Shown here: in pieces, positions 9,116 through 18,125 of the stretch | Numbering within the stretch: position 1 is the stretch's first letter | Layout: the number at the start of each line of letters is the position of its first letter | The notes under the pieces: generated by a model | What the model was told of the DNA's origin: nothing | Databases searched by the model: none | Seen by the model: only the letters and a program-made list of their open reading frames with translations | Source: Deltaproteobacteria bacterium | GTDB lineage: Bacteria > Desulfobacterota > B13-G15 > RBG-16-54-18 | Length of the DNA: 40,754 bases | Direction: 5' to 3' | NCBI GenBank assembly: GCA_019308925.1 | Contig: JAFDHG010000036.1 | Location: 1-40,754 of the forward strand | Made by a program: the position numbers and the translations under genes

Positions 9116-9143
9116 AGGGGAGGTCAGCCTCCCCTTTTTAATT
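9116..9143 (+). terminator. Intrinsic terminator after rpsI
   Basis: AGGGGAGG at 9116-9123 pairs perfectly with CCTCCCCT at 9128-9135 around a four-base loop and is followed by a T-rich tract. Confidence 0.9.
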
Positions 9144-9163
9144 TTTTTGTTAAAGGGGGAACG

Positions 9164-10198
9164 GTGAAGGTAGGGATAGTAGGGGCTAGTGGCTATACAG
9201 GCCTGGAACTGGTGAGGATCTTGGCTGGACATCCAAAGGTCGAGATTTCCTCTTTGACCTCCGAAAGGTTCGCAGGTTTAGCCATAGATGAAGTATTCCC
9301 TTCCTTAAAGGGGTTTATTGATCTTCGACTTAGTGAGCTATCGGTCCAGGGGATAGCCCAAGAGGCGGACTTTCTCTTTACAGCCTTGCCCCATGGGACA
9401 TCTATGGGGGTGGTGGAGGAATTTATCAAAAAGGGAAAGAGGGTTGTAGACCTAAGTGCCGATTTCAGGTTGAGGGATCAAGGTCTTTATGAAAGATGGT
9501 ATGGGAAACACTCCTGTCCATATCTATTGCAGGAGGCAGTGTATGGACTGCCAGAGATCTACCGGGAGGAGATAAAAGGTGGGAGGCTGGTGGCCAATCC
9601 CGGGTGTTATCCAACAGGGGCAATCCTCGCCTTGGCCCCCCTCCTGGAGAAAGGGGCGATATCCACCTCAGGCATTGTGGTAGATGCCAAGTCAGGGGTG
9701 AGTGGGGCGGGGAGAAAACCCTCTTTGACAAATCTCTTTTGTGAGGTGGGGGAGGGATTGAAGGCCTACAGCGTGACCAAACATCGCCATACCCCAGAAA
9801 TGGAGCAGGAGATCAGCCTCCGTGCAGGCGGAGCGGTCAATATCCTTTTTGTCCCCCATCTTATCCCCATAAATAGGGGGATACTTTCCACTATTTACGC
9901 CCGAGTGAAGGAAGGGCTTTCGACTGAGAAGGTCTGCGATTTGTATAGTAGGCGATATCAAAACGAACCCTTTATACGCCTATGTCCCCCAGCTACCTTT
10001 CCCTCCACCGTAGGTGTCAGGGGGTCCAATTATTGTGACCTGGGGGTGATGGTAGATGAGGACTCGGGTCAACTTATCGTTATCTCTGCAATAGACAACT
10101 TGGTAAAGGGTGCCTCTGGGCAGGCCGTACAAAACATGAACATTATGTGTGGATTCCCCGAGACCATGGGTTTGGAGCAGATCCCCATTTTCCCTTAA
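9164..10198 (+). CDS. argC: N-acetyl-gamma-glutamyl-phosphate reductase
   Basis: 344 residues, GTG start behind AAAGGGGGA. The N-terminal NADP-binding GASGYTGLELVRIL motif and the active-site Cys148 in NPGCYPTG identify ArgC; the KHRHTPE substrate-binding segment is also present. It carries out the third step of arginine biosynthesis, the NADPH-dependent reduction of N-acetylglutamyl phosphate. No other arg genes lie in the window, so the pathway must be dispersed. It sits directly behind the rpsI terminator, and its own promoter is not obvious in the 20-bp gap. Confidence 0.96.
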   Translation: MKVGIVGASGYTGLELVRILAGHPKVEISSLTSERFAGLAIDEVFPSLKGFIDLRLSELSVQGIAQEADFLFTALPHGTSMGVVEEFIKKGKRVVDLSADFRLRDQGLYERWYGKHSCPYLLQEAVYGLPEIYREEIKGGRLVANPGCYPTGAILALAPLLEKGAISTSGIVVDAKSGVSGAGRKPSLTNLFCEVGEGLKAYSVTKHRHTPEMEQEISLRAGGAVNILFVPHLIPINRGILSTIYARVKEGLSTEKVCDLYSRRYQNEPFIRLCPPATFPSTVGVRGSNYCDLGVMVDEDSGQLIVISAIDNLVKGASGQAVQNMNIMCGFPETMGLEQIPIFP

Positions 10199-10226
10199 GG
10201 TTTCTCTGCGAAACCACTCATCCCAG

Positions 10227-11681
10227 CTATAAGGTTTTAGGAAGGAGGGGCTTTATCTTGATCAGCATTCCCACTGGTGGGCCTTTCAACTCGTCCATCC
10301 CATTAAATCGCTTTATATCCTCAGCATACTTGGCTGTCCGGTAGAATTTCCTAGAGATAGAGGCGAAGGTATCCCCCCTCCTTACCATATACACCTTCAA
10401 CCTGTGCAGGGGTATCTTCGCCGCCTCCTGAGGGGAAAGGGAACGAAAGCTGAAGATCACTTTATTAAACGTCCTCCGTACCCTGGCAAATTCATGCAAA
10501 CGGGATATATTGGCCATAACAAATCCCATTTTCCCCCTGGTCAGATAGGCGATACGCAGTCCCAGCCAGTCCCCCCCTTCTGATTGGGCCCTGTAATCGA
10601 CAAGATAGGCCCTTTTCCCATCGATGGTGATCCGTGTCACGTCCAAGCGTTGCAGGCCTGAATCCTTTTCCACCATGGCGGCCAATTGGGAGGGGGTGAG
10701 TTCCTCTTTCAACTCTATGGGTATGGCCTGAGAGAGGTATCTTTTGGAAGGATCCTGTGCCAATACTGAGCCCGCTGTATCCCCCCTTTGGACCCTCCAC
10801 CCTATCGGCATCTTTACCCGAAATCGAAAATATCTGTTCTTATAAACAACCCCCTCTATTGCGCCATCCCTTTCCCCAGGGCCAAAGACGAGTCCCCCAA
10901 GATGAGAGATGTAGCGGTTATGGTCCACTATCAGGTCTGCAGTCTTTCCCTTTGTCAGCTCCTGGGCATAGGCCTTGGTCTTCTCTATCCGATTGGGGGT
11001 GGGAGGGTGGGAGGCGAACAGCTGCTCTATAAGGTTAGGGGTGTTCTTTTCCATCCTCTCTAAGATTTTGAAGAACTCCGCTATCTCCATGGGGTTGTAC
11101 CCTGCATTGTACATATATAATGTCCCCAGTTGATCCGCTTGATATTCATCCTTTCTGCTGTAGCCCTGAAGGATGGTGGTAAGGAGGAGATTGGTTCCCA
11201 ATATCAGACCTCTTGATTCTGTGGCCACTGCCACCCCCAGGATGATGAACTGGGCCCCAATGGCCTTCTGGTATCTCTTGACCCCATGTCTTGCGGCCAC
11301 ATGACCGGACTCATGACCCAAGATTCCGGCAAGTTGGGCCTCGTTATTGAGATAGGCCAGCAATCCCCTGTTTATGTAGATGTATCCCCCAGGCAAGGCG
11401 AAGGCGTTGATAACGGCGGAATCCACCACCATATAATGATGTGGCATATTGTTCCTGTGAGAGACTCTTGCTATTTTTTGTCCCACCTGATCGATATATC
11501 TCTGTAGAGATGGGTCTTCATATCTACCAAACTGTATCAGAACGGCTTCGTGGCCATCCTTCCCCATTTTGATCTCATCTTGATCGCTGAAGAGCATAAT
11601 CTCCCTCTTTTGGGTAACTGGGTTGACGGCACAGCCGATCATAAAGAGGAAGATAATTATAAAACTGCAAGTCTTTTTCAT
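10227..11681 (-). CDS. M48-family metalloprotease lipoprotein with C-terminal LysM-like domain
   Basis: 484 residues from the ATG at 11681. An upstream in-frame start at 11726 would add 15 residues ahead of the signal peptide and is rejected. The lipobox is FMIGC (Cys17), followed by CAVNPVTQKREIM, typical of BepA/LoiP-type outer-membrane-facing proteases. The zinc motif HESGH lies at about residues 123-127, followed by AARHG and a downstream YQADQLG glutamate region. The C-terminal 50 residues (YMVRRGDTFASISRKFY) look like a LysM peptidoglycan-binding domain. The likely role is quality control of outer-membrane proteins, anchored near the cell wall. It converges with argC. Confidence 0.92.
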   Translation of the reverse strand: MKKTCSFIIIFLFMIGCAVNPVTQKREIMLFSDQDEIKMGKDGHEAVLIQFGRYEDPSLQRYIDQVGQKIARVSHRNNMPHHYMVVDSAVINAFALPGGYIYINRGLLAYLNNEAQLAGILGHESGHVAARHGVKRYQKAIGAQFIILGVAVATESRGLILGTNLLLTTILQGYSRKDEYQADQLGTLYMYNAGYNPMEIAEFFKILERMEKNTPNLIEQLFASHPPTPNRIEKTKAYAQELTKGKTADLIVDHNRYISHLGGLVFGPGERDGAIEGVVYKNRYFRFRVKMPIGWRVQRGDTAGSVLAQDPSKRYLSQAIPIELKEELTPSQLAAMVEKDSGLQRLDVTRITIDGKRAYLVDYRAQSEGGDWLGLRIAYLTRGKMGFVMANISRLHEFARVRRTFNKVIFSFRSLSPQEAAKIPLHRLKVYMVRRGDTFASISRKFYRTAKYAEDIKRFNGMDELKGPPVGMLIKIKPLLPKTL

Positions 11682-11736
11682 GGCAAAGACATCCCCTTCA
11701 TTTGTCAATTTATTAGACCCCTGCAAGCCCTTATTT

Positions 11737-11766
11737 TTTATATCATAAAGTTCATGAGATTGTCCA
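11737..11766 (-). promoter_or_regulatory. Candidate promoter for the M48 protease gene
   Basis: On the minus strand TGGACA (plus 11761-11766) and TATAAA (plus 11737-11742) are separated by 18 bp. Both match consensus at 5 of 6 positions, about 55 bp upstream of the chosen start. Confidence 0.5.
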
Positions 11767-11813
11767 ATTCTCCTCGGCTAGATCTCGAACGTTTTTGTTT
11801 TGGTAGAAATTTG

Positions 11814-11841
11814 TTGACATATCCACTAATTTTGTTATTTT
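11814..11841 (+). promoter_or_regulatory. Candidate promoter for the PDEII-accD-folC-lptD run
   Basis: A perfect TTGACA at 11814-11819 is followed after 16 bp by TATTTT at 11836-11841 (4 of 6). The surrounding AT-rich gap separates two divergent genes. Confidence 0.4.
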
Positions 11842-11884
11842 TTATTTTCATCAAGAAGTAAAGGCCCTTAAAGGGAGAAATTTT

Positions 11885-12652
11885 ATGCGAATAAAAGTCT
11901 TAGGTTGTTATGGTACTGAATTCCTTCAATATAAAAGCTGTGGTTTCTTGATAGACAATTCTGTTATGTTAGATGCAGGCACCATTGTATCTCCCTTGAA
12001 CTTGGAAGGGCAAAGGGGGATTAGGGATATATTCATTACCCATTCCCATCTCGATCATATAAAGGATATCTTCTTTTTGGCCAACAACCTCTTTGAAGAA
12101 AAGGGAAGAAGGATAAAGATATATAGCACGGAAGGGATACTGAATGAGCTTAGGAGACACTTCATAAATGGGGTCATATGCCCTGATTTTACCTCCATTT
12201 CCCCAAAAGGGGGCCTTGTTCTCAGCTTTGAGGCGATAAGGGAGGGGAAACTCTGTCCCTTGCCCCAGGGGCTAAGCTTCAGGGCGGAAAGGGTCGATCA
12301 TAAAGTAGAGGCAGTCGGCTATATAATAAGATGTGATCATGGTCACGTCGTCTACACCGGGGACACAGGGCCAACAGAGCATATATGGAAGGTCTGTAAT
12401 AAATTAGGAAACTTGTTGGCCATCTTCATAGAATGTTCCTTCCCGAATGAGCTCCAGGAGTTGGCAAACCTCTCTGGTCATCTCACCCCCCAGACCATGG
12501 CCAAGGAGCTGGAGAAGCTGAAGGAGAAGGATTACCCCGTTTTTGTCTTCCACATGAAGCCCCAATACCTTGAGACCATCAAGGAGGAGATCAGCGCCCT
12601 GCATGATGGGAGGATCTCTATCCTGACACAGGAAGAGGAAATCGACCTCTGA
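11885..12652 (+). CDS. MBL-fold hydrolase of the class II cyclic-nucleotide phosphodiesterase type
   Basis: 255 residues. The N-terminus MRIKVLGCYG and the metal motif ITHSHLDHIKD (H53, H55, D57, H58) are those of the PDEII/MBL group, with downstream YTGDTGPTEHIW and a late HMKP histidine. Relatives hydrolyse 3',5'-cyclic nucleotides, but the exact substrate here cannot be read from sequence. It is cytoplasmic, with no signal peptide. It starts a long plus-strand run, and accD begins 12 nt after its stop. The AGGGAGAAATTTT ribosome binding site supports the ATG. Confidence 0.82.
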   Translation: MRIKVLGCYGTEFLQYKSCGFLIDNSVMLDAGTIVSPLNLEGQRGIRDIFITHSHLDHIKDIFFLANNLFEEKGRRIKIYSTEGILNELRRHFINGVICPDFTSISPKGGLVLSFEAIREGKLCPLPQGLSFRAERVDHKVEAVGYIIRCDHGHVVYTGDTGPTEHIWKVCNKLGNLLAIFIECSFPNELQELANLSGHLTPQTMAKELEKLKEKDYPVFVFHMKPQYLETIKEEISALHDGRISILTQEEEIDL

Positions 12653-12664
12653 AGGGGAGGGTAA

Positions 12665-13495
12665 ATGGCGTGGTTTAAGAAGAAGGAGGCCGCTCCTGAG
12701 GAGGGGAAGGCAGTAGATGCCTTATGGTCTAAGTGCAATGTCTGCAATGAAATTATCTACAAGAAGGAGCTTGAGCGCAACCTCAACGTTTGTCCCAAAT
12801 GCAGCTATCACTTTCCCATCTCTGCACAGAAGAGGCTCGCCATCGTGGCTGACAAGGGTAGTTTCAGGGAGTTGGACCGAGGGTTGGCCCCGATAGATCC
12901 CATTCACTTCCGAGACCGAAAGAGATATTCTGAAAGGCTGAAGGATGCACAGAGACAAACGGGTTTGAAGGATGCCTTCATCACCGGGAGAGTGAAGATC
13001 AATGAGTCCCCAGCAATGATAGGGGTCTTTGACTTTGGCTTTTTGGGGGGAAGCCTGGGCTCAGTGGCAGGGGAGAAGATTGCCAGGATGGTTGAGAAGG
13101 CCGTGGAGGAAAGGGTAGGGGTGGTAATTTTCACCTCCTCTGGAGGGGCGAGGATGCAGGAGGGGATCCTTTCCCTCATGCAGATGGCCAAGACCAGTGC
13201 CGCCCTATCCCTATTAAGAAAGGAGAGATTGCCATATATCTCTATCCTAACAGATCCCACCACTGGCGGAGTTACCGCTAGCTTTGGGATGTTGGGGGAT
13301 ATAATTGTGGCCGAGCCAGGGGCCTTGATAGGATTCGCCGGTCCTCGTGTCATCAAGGAGACCATCAAAACCGACCTCCCACCTGGGTTTCAAAGGGCGG
13401 AGTACCTCCTCAAACATGGGATGATAGATCTCATTGTAGAGCGAGGGAAGTTAAAAGAGGTATTAGGAAAGTTATTAAAACTCTTTTACCACTGA
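12665..13495 (+). CDS. accD: Acetyl-CoA carboxylase carboxyltransferase subunit beta
   Basis: 276 residues. The N-terminal zinc ribbon is complete (C24, C27, C43, C46), followed by the crotonase-like carboxyltransferase domain with SSGGARMQEG and TDPTTGGVTASF. Together with AccA it transfers the carboxyl group from biotin to acetyl-CoA to make malonyl-CoA. accA is not in the window. The biotin ligase birA lies 13 kb downstream. Co-directional with folC, 27 nt apart. Confidence 0.97.
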   Translation: MAWFKKKEAAPEEGKAVDALWSKCNVCNEIIYKKELERNLNVCPKCSYHFPISAQKRLAIVADKGSFRELDRGLAPIDPIHFRDRKRYSERLKDAQRQTGLKDAFITGRVKINESPAMIGVFDFGFLGGSLGSVAGEKIARMVEKAVEERVGVVIFTSSGGARMQEGILSLMQMAKTSAALSLLRKERLPYISILTDPTTGGVTASFGMLGDIIVAEPGALIGFAGPRVIKETIKTDLPPGFQRAEYLLKHGMIDLIVERGKLKEVLGKLLKLFYH

Positions 13496-13522
13496 GGATA
13501 GCCACCCCTAATCCAACCCTCC

Positions 13523-14806
13523 ATGAATTATCAGGAGACACTGGCATATCTTTATGGCCTGGAGAGATTCGGGATGGTCTTCGGCTTGGAGAACATCTCC
13601 AGTCTCTTACAGGCCCTGGGGGATCCCCACAGAGGTTTGAAGGTAATCCATGTTGGGGGGACCAATGGAAAGGGGTCGGTAAGCGCCATGATGGCCTCTA
13701 TCTTACAGGAGGAGGGATACAAGGTGGGTCTTTATACCTCCCCTCACCTTGTAGACTTTACCGAAAGGATCCAAATAAACAGAGCCGAGATATCCTGGGA
13801 AGAGGTGGTGAGGCTAACGGATTTGCTGCGCAGCAGGGTCGAAGAGGAGGGCATCCCCCAACGATTTACCTTCTTTGATTTCACCACCGCCTTGGCCATC
13901 TATTACTTTTCCCAACAGGAGGTAGATTTGTGCATCTTGGAGGTAGGGCTGGGGGGGAGATTGGACTCCACCAATATAGCTAACCCCCTTATCGCGGTGA
14001 TCACCAATGTGGAGAGAGATCATTTTCAAATCCTTGGGGAGAGGATTGAGGATATCGCGAGAGAGAAGGCAGGGATTGTGAAAAATGGGGTTCCCCTGAT
14101 AAGTGGGGCCACCCAGCCAGAGGTCATACAGGTCCTGGAGGAGGAATGCAAGAAGAAAAAGGCCCCAATGAGATTGGCAAGCAGGGATTTTTTGGGGGAA
14201 AGGGTTGCTCCCAGGACCCTCAACTTCCGCGGTCGCAGATGGAGATCAGAGGGAGTAAAGTTAGGGGTAGCAGGCTCTTATCAGATCGACAACGCCACAG
14301 TGGCCCTGGGTGCCTTAGAGGTGTTAGAAAAGATGGGATATGGGGTACGTAAGAAATCAGTCTATGAAGGTCTGGGAAAGATCCGTTGGCCAGGGAGGTT
14401 GGAACTCGTCCAAAGGTCACCCCAGATCCTCCTCGATGGTGCTCACAACTCTGCCGCAGCCAGGTCGTTGCGGAAGGCCCTGCAGGAAGAGTTTGACTAT
14501 GGCCACCTCTTTATGGTAGTGGGGATCATGGAGGACAAAGAAGTTCCCACCATCTTGGCGGAATTGGCCCCTTTAGCAGATCTGCTGGTTGCCTCTAGGC
14601 CCCACAATCCCCGTGCGATGTCCCCCCAAAGGATAGCCGAAATTGCCCAAACCTATTGTAAGGAGGTAAAGGTGATTGAGGAGGTAGAGGAGGCAGTGGG
14701 GTATTTGCGAGAGGTGGCCCAGAAGGATGACTTGATCTTGGCTACTGGCTCCTTATTTACGGTGGGGGAGGCGAGAAACTACCTTGCGAGCAAGGGACAG
14801 ACATGA
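13523..14806 (+). CDS. folC: Folylpolyglutamate synthase / dihydrofolate synthase
   Basis: 427 residues. The ATP loop GGTNGKGSVSAMM (residues 45-57), the YTSPHLVDFTERI segment and the Mur-ligase-like IAVITNVERDHF and LLDGAHNSAAARSL segments identify FolC. It adds glutamate to (dihydro)pteroate and folates in the cytoplasm. accD-folC adjacency is common in bacteria. Its stop overlaps the lptD start by 4 nt (ATGA), linking it in translation to an outer-membrane assembly gene. Confidence 0.95.
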   Translation: MNYQETLAYLYGLERFGMVFGLENISSLLQALGDPHRGLKVIHVGGTNGKGSVSAMMASILQEEGYKVGLYTSPHLVDFTERIQINRAEISWEEVVRLTDLLRSRVEEEGIPQRFTFFDFTTALAIYYFSQQEVDLCILEVGLGGRLDSTNIANPLIAVITNVERDHFQILGERIEDIAREKAGIVKNGVPLISGATQPEVIQVLEEECKKKKAPMRLASRDFLGERVAPRTLNFRGRRWRSEGVKLGVAGSYQIDNATVALGALEVLEKMGYGVRKKSVYEGLGKIRWPGRLELVQRSPQILLDGAHNSAAARSLRKALQEEFDYGHLFMVVGIMEDKEVPTILAELAPLADLLVASRPHNPRAMSPQRIAEIAQTYCKEVKVIEEVEEAVGYLREVAQKDDLILATGSLFTVGEARNYLASKGQT

Positions 14807-16917
14807 AAGAGTTCCCCTTTCACCCCTTTGTCTTGCTGGCCTTCATCCTCATCATCTTCTCCTTTTCTCTGGTACCTCAGAAGACCATCGGATTCGAACC
14901 CCGCTTTAGGGCTGAGGGACCCATCCAAATGGAGGCGGACAGGCTCACGTACGATCAAAAGGGGGGCTTTATCTCTATGGAGGGGGAGGTGGAGATAGTT
15001 CACAAGGGTGCCTCGGTGCGGGCCGATAAGGTAATATTTTATACTGAGACTAAAGATGTGGTGGCTGAGGGAAGGGTGGTCTTGAAGGAAGGGGAGGACG
15101 TCCTGCGCTGCGATCGACTGGAGTTTAATATAGAAACGAAGAAGGGAATGGTATATGAGGGCAGGATCTTCCTCAAGAAAAAGAACTTTCACATCACCGG
15201 TAGCAGGGCCGAGAAGTTAGGGGAGATGCAATATCGAGTATATGATGCTACCCTGACCTCCTGTGATGAGAAGGTACCCTCCTGGAAGTTCTCGGCAAAG
15301 CGATTGGATGTGGAGGTCGAGGGTTGGGCCAAAGGGTGGTGGCCCGGTTTCCACGTGAAGAATGTCCCCGTCCTCTATTTCCCCTGGGCCATCTTTCCGG
15401 TAAAGAGGGAGAGGCAGAGTGGTTTCCTTTTTCCCGAATTTAGCAACTCAAGCAAATGGGGACCTGAGATCACAATCCCTTTTTACTGGGCCATCGCACC
15501 CAACCAAGATGCCACCTTTTATCTACAGCGCATCGGAGATTCCAGGGGGAGGGGCTTTAAAGAGGGGGCCGAGTACAGATATGCCCTAAGCAGGAGGACC
15601 CAAGGCAAGATAAAGGGTTTTTACATCTGGGATGAACGGGAGGATGATTCCCGCTGGTCCATCTTCTTTGACCATGACCAGAGATCTCCCGAGGGATATT
15701 ACCTGAAGGCGGATGTAAACTGGGTAAGCGACAAGGAATATCCTGTCGATTTCGATGAGGACATCCCGGGTGAGGCCCTGATAGATGTCAGGTCGAGCAA
15801 CCAATTGGAATCCAACCTCTCCCTCGGCAAAAATTGGAAATGGGGGACGCTGGGGGCGGAATTCTCCTACTTCCGGGACCTCACAGTACACAGTAACCGC
15901 TCTACCATGCAGAGGCTTCCCCAGGCAACCTTTCAGATCTTCCAAGACCAGTTTCCTCGCACCCCCCTCTTCTATGAGTTGGAGGCCCAAGGTACCCATT
16001 TCTGGCGCCAGGAAGGGATAAGGGGGGGGAGGATAGATATCTATCCTAAGATCTCAGTTCCTTTAAGGCCCTTTGATATCTTGCGGTTTGAGCCATGGGT
16101 AGGCTACAGGGAGACCATCTACTTTCCCGATAATGACCCGGAAGGGAGGAAAGACGAGGTCACCAGCCGTGAGATATACGATGTAGGGGCAACACTTGCC
16201 ACCACCATCAGTAAGCTATATTCATTAAAAGGGCGAAGAGTCAAAAAGCTGAGGCATCTCATAGAGCCTGAAATAGTTTACACCTATATTCCTAAGGTGG
16301 ATCAGACGGACAACCCCTATTTTGACGACCTGGACTATATCCCCCGTGAAAATACGGTTACCTGGAACCTTACCAACCGCCTGATAGGCAAGGTGGTGGA
16401 TGAAAAGGGGGGGGTTACTTACCCTGAGTACCTCTACTTGAAGTTTTATCAAAGCTATGATTTTTTCCCCCATCTTACTTCTGAGGAACGCCTCTCTAAT
16501 CTGGGGGCAGAAATGAGATTTGCACCCTTTACGTGGTTATCTGGAACGATGGATGCAGAGTACAACCACCATCATAGCCGTCTGGACCTCTTCAATGCGG
16601 GTGTCAACATCGCCGATAAAAGGGGAGATTGTCTAGGGGTGGAGTACAGGTTCAGCAAAGACGAGGTGGAAGAACTCAATGCGGAGCTCTTGGTTCATGT
16701 CATAAAACCCCTTGATCTTTTCTTCTCGTATCGGCATAATCTCCTCGATGATGTCAGGATAGAGACGGTCTATGGCCTTGATTACCATCACCAATGTTGG
16801 GAGATATCCCTTAGACTGTGTGATATAAACCGTTCTCCTGATGAATTGAGGGACAACGAGCTGAAGGTGATGGTCTATGTCACCCTATCGGGGATAGGGA
16901 GGACTAAGATCCAATAA
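14803..16917 (+). CDS. lptD: LPS-assembly protein LptD (OstA/Imp)
   Basis: 704 residues. An N-terminal hydrophobic signal segment (VLLAFILIIFSFSL) precedes the OstA/LptA-like jellyroll at about residues 35-150 (GPIQMEADRLTYDQKGG, GEVEIVHKGASVRADKV). The rest is the beta-barrel region with alternating aromatic strands and a C-terminal HHQCWEISLRLCD segment in the place of the family's conserved Cys-Trp motif. LptD inserts lipopolysaccharide into the outer leaflet of the outer membrane. This gene shows that the host is diderm with LPS or a related lipid. It is coupled to folC and followed after 6 nt by nucleotide-sugar genes. Confidence 0.95.
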   Translation: MKEFPFHPFVLLAFILIIFSFSLVPQKTIGFEPRFRAEGPIQMEADRLTYDQKGGFISMEGEVEIVHKGASVRADKVIFYTETKDVVAEGRVVLKEGEDVLRCDRLEFNIETKKGMVYEGRIFLKKKNFHITGSRAEKLGEMQYRVYDATLTSCDEKVPSWKFSAKRLDVEVEGWAKGWWPGFHVKNVPVLYFPWAIFPVKRERQSGFLFPEFSNSSKWGPEITIPFYWAIAPNQDATFYLQRIGDSRGRGFKEGAEYRYALSRRTQGKIKGFYIWDEREDDSRWSIFFDHDQRSPEGYYLKADVNWVSDKEYPVDFDEDIPGEALIDVRSSNQLESNLSLGKNWKWGTLGAEFSYFRDLTVHSNRSTMQRLPQATFQIFQDQFPRTPLFYELEAQGTHFWRQEGIRGGRIDIYPKISVPLRPFDILRFEPWVGYRETIYFPDNDPEGRKDEVTSREIYDVGATLATTISKLYSLKGRRVKKLRHLIEPEIVYTYIPKVDQTDNPYFDDLDYIPRENTVTWNLTNRLIGKVVDEKGGVTYPEYLYLKFYQSYDFFPHLTSEERLSNLGAEMRFAPFTWLSGTMDAEYNHHHSRLDLFNAGVNIADKRGDCLGVEYRFSKDEVEELNAELLVHVIKPLDLFFSYRHNLLDDVRIETVYGLDYHHQCWEISLRLCDINRSPDELRDNELKVMVYVTLSGIGRTKIQ

Positions 16918-16923
16918 GGAGGT

Positions 16924-17661
16924 TTGGGGATGAAGGGGGTCATTTTGGCCGGTGGTTTGGGTACGCGCATGTATCCCTTGACCAAGATCACCAACAAACA
17001 CCTCTTGCCAGTATACAACAAACCGATGATCTACTATCCCCTGCAGACCCTCATCAATGCCGGTATAGAGGACATCCTCATTGTCACTGGAGGAAACAAT
17101 GCCGGGGACTTCCTGAGGCTTTTGGGCAATGGGAATGAATTCGGGCTCAAACATATCAACTATACCTATCAGGAGGGAGAAGGGGGGATCGCGGCAGCCC
17201 TCAGCCTAGCTGAGTTCTTTGCGGCTAAGGATAAGATCTGCGTTATCCTGGGGGACAACGTCATTGAAAAAAACATCAGGAGGGCTGTAGAGATCTTTGG
17301 GCGACAAAAGGAGGGGGCCAAGATCATGATAAAGGAGGTCCTTGATCCCCAGAGGTTTGGCGTACCTGTCTTAGAGGGGGATAAGATAGTCAAAATAGAA
17401 GAAAAGCCCAAGGTCCCCAAGTCAAAATACTCGGTAACGGGGATCTACATGTACGACAATACAGTATTTGACATCATCAAGACCCTTAAGCCCTCGGGTA
17501 GGGGGGAGCTGGAGATAACCGACGTGAACAACGCCTATATCGAGAGGGGCCAGTTGACCTGGGAGATCTTGGATGGTTGGTGGACGGATGCGGGGACCTT
17601 CGACTCCCTGCTGAGGGCCAGCCAACTGGTGGCCGAGACAGGGGCCAACAAATTGGATTGA
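16924..17661 (+). CDS. rfbA: Glucose-1-phosphate thymidylyltransferase, short form
   Basis: 245 residues, shorter than the about 290 of classical RmlA, so it lacks the C-terminal tail. The nucleotide-binding GGLGTRMYPLT motif, the KPMIYYPL segment and the GDNVIEKNI metal site are present. It should join dTTP and glucose-1-phosphate into dTDP-glucose, although short forms can accept other sugars. AGGAGGTTTGGGG precedes the ATG. The rmlC-like and rmlB-like genes follow immediately, so the three probably make a dTDP-4-keto-6-deoxy sugar for surface glycans. Confidence 0.9.
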   Translation: MGMKGVILAGGLGTRMYPLTKITNKHLLPVYNKPMIYYPLQTLINAGIEDILIVTGGNNAGDFLRLLGNGNEFGLKHINYTYQEGEGGIAAALSLAEFFAAKDKICVILGDNVIEKNIRRAVEIFGRQKEGAKIMIKEVLDPQRFGVPVLEGDKIVKIEEKPKVPKSKYSVTGIYMYDNTVFDIIKTLKPSGRGELEITDVNNAYIERGQLTWEILDGWWTDAGTFDSLLRASQLVAETGANKLD

Positions 17662-17669
17662 GGATGGTC

Positions 17670-18125
17670 ATGATCGCCGGGGTAAAGGTTGAGAGGCTTA
17701 AGGTCATCCCTGACGAGAGGGGTAGACTGATGGAGATCTTGCGCAGTGATGACGAGATCTTTAATAAATTTGGCCAGGTCTATATGACCACCACCTATCC
17801 CAATGTGGTCAAGGCATGGCACTACCATAAGATCCAAACCGATAATGTGGCGGTGGTGAAGGGGATGCTTAAACTGGTCCTCTATGATCAGCGGGAGGGC
17901 TCACCCACCAAAGGGGAGATAAACGAGTTCTTTATTGGCGAGCACAACCCCATCCTGGTGCAGATCCCCAAAGAGGTCTATCATGGGTGGATGTGCATCA
18001 GTGAGACAGAGGCAATAGTGATCAACATCCCCACCGAGGTCTACAACAGGGAAGAACCTGACGAGCACCGCATCCATCCCCACGACAATGACATCCCTTA
18101 TGAGTGGGCGAGAAAAGATGGCTGA
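17670..18125 (+). CDS. dTDP-4-dehydrorhamnose 3,5-epimerase family protein (RmlC-like cupin)
   Basis: 151 residues from ATG 17670, chosen because GAGG lies 6 nt before it; the ATG at 17664 would abut the ribosome binding site. The protein opens with PDERGRLMEILR, then has AWHYHKIQTDNVAVVKG carrying the likely catalytic His, and VYHGWM near the C-terminal half, as in RmlC cupins. It is shorter than classical RmlC (about 180). It may epimerise or isomerise the product of the neighbouring dehydratase. Its stop lies 8 nt inside the next gene. No rmlD-like reductase follows, so dTDP-L-rhamnose as end product is not assured. Confidence 0.82.
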   Translation: MIAGVKVERLKVIPDERGRLMEILRSDDEIFNKFGQVYMTTTYPNVVKAWHYHKIQTDNVAVVKGMLKLVLYDQREGSPTKGEINEFFIGEHNPILVQIPKEVYHGWMCISETEAIVINIPTEVYNREEPDEHRIHPHDNDIPYEWARKDG

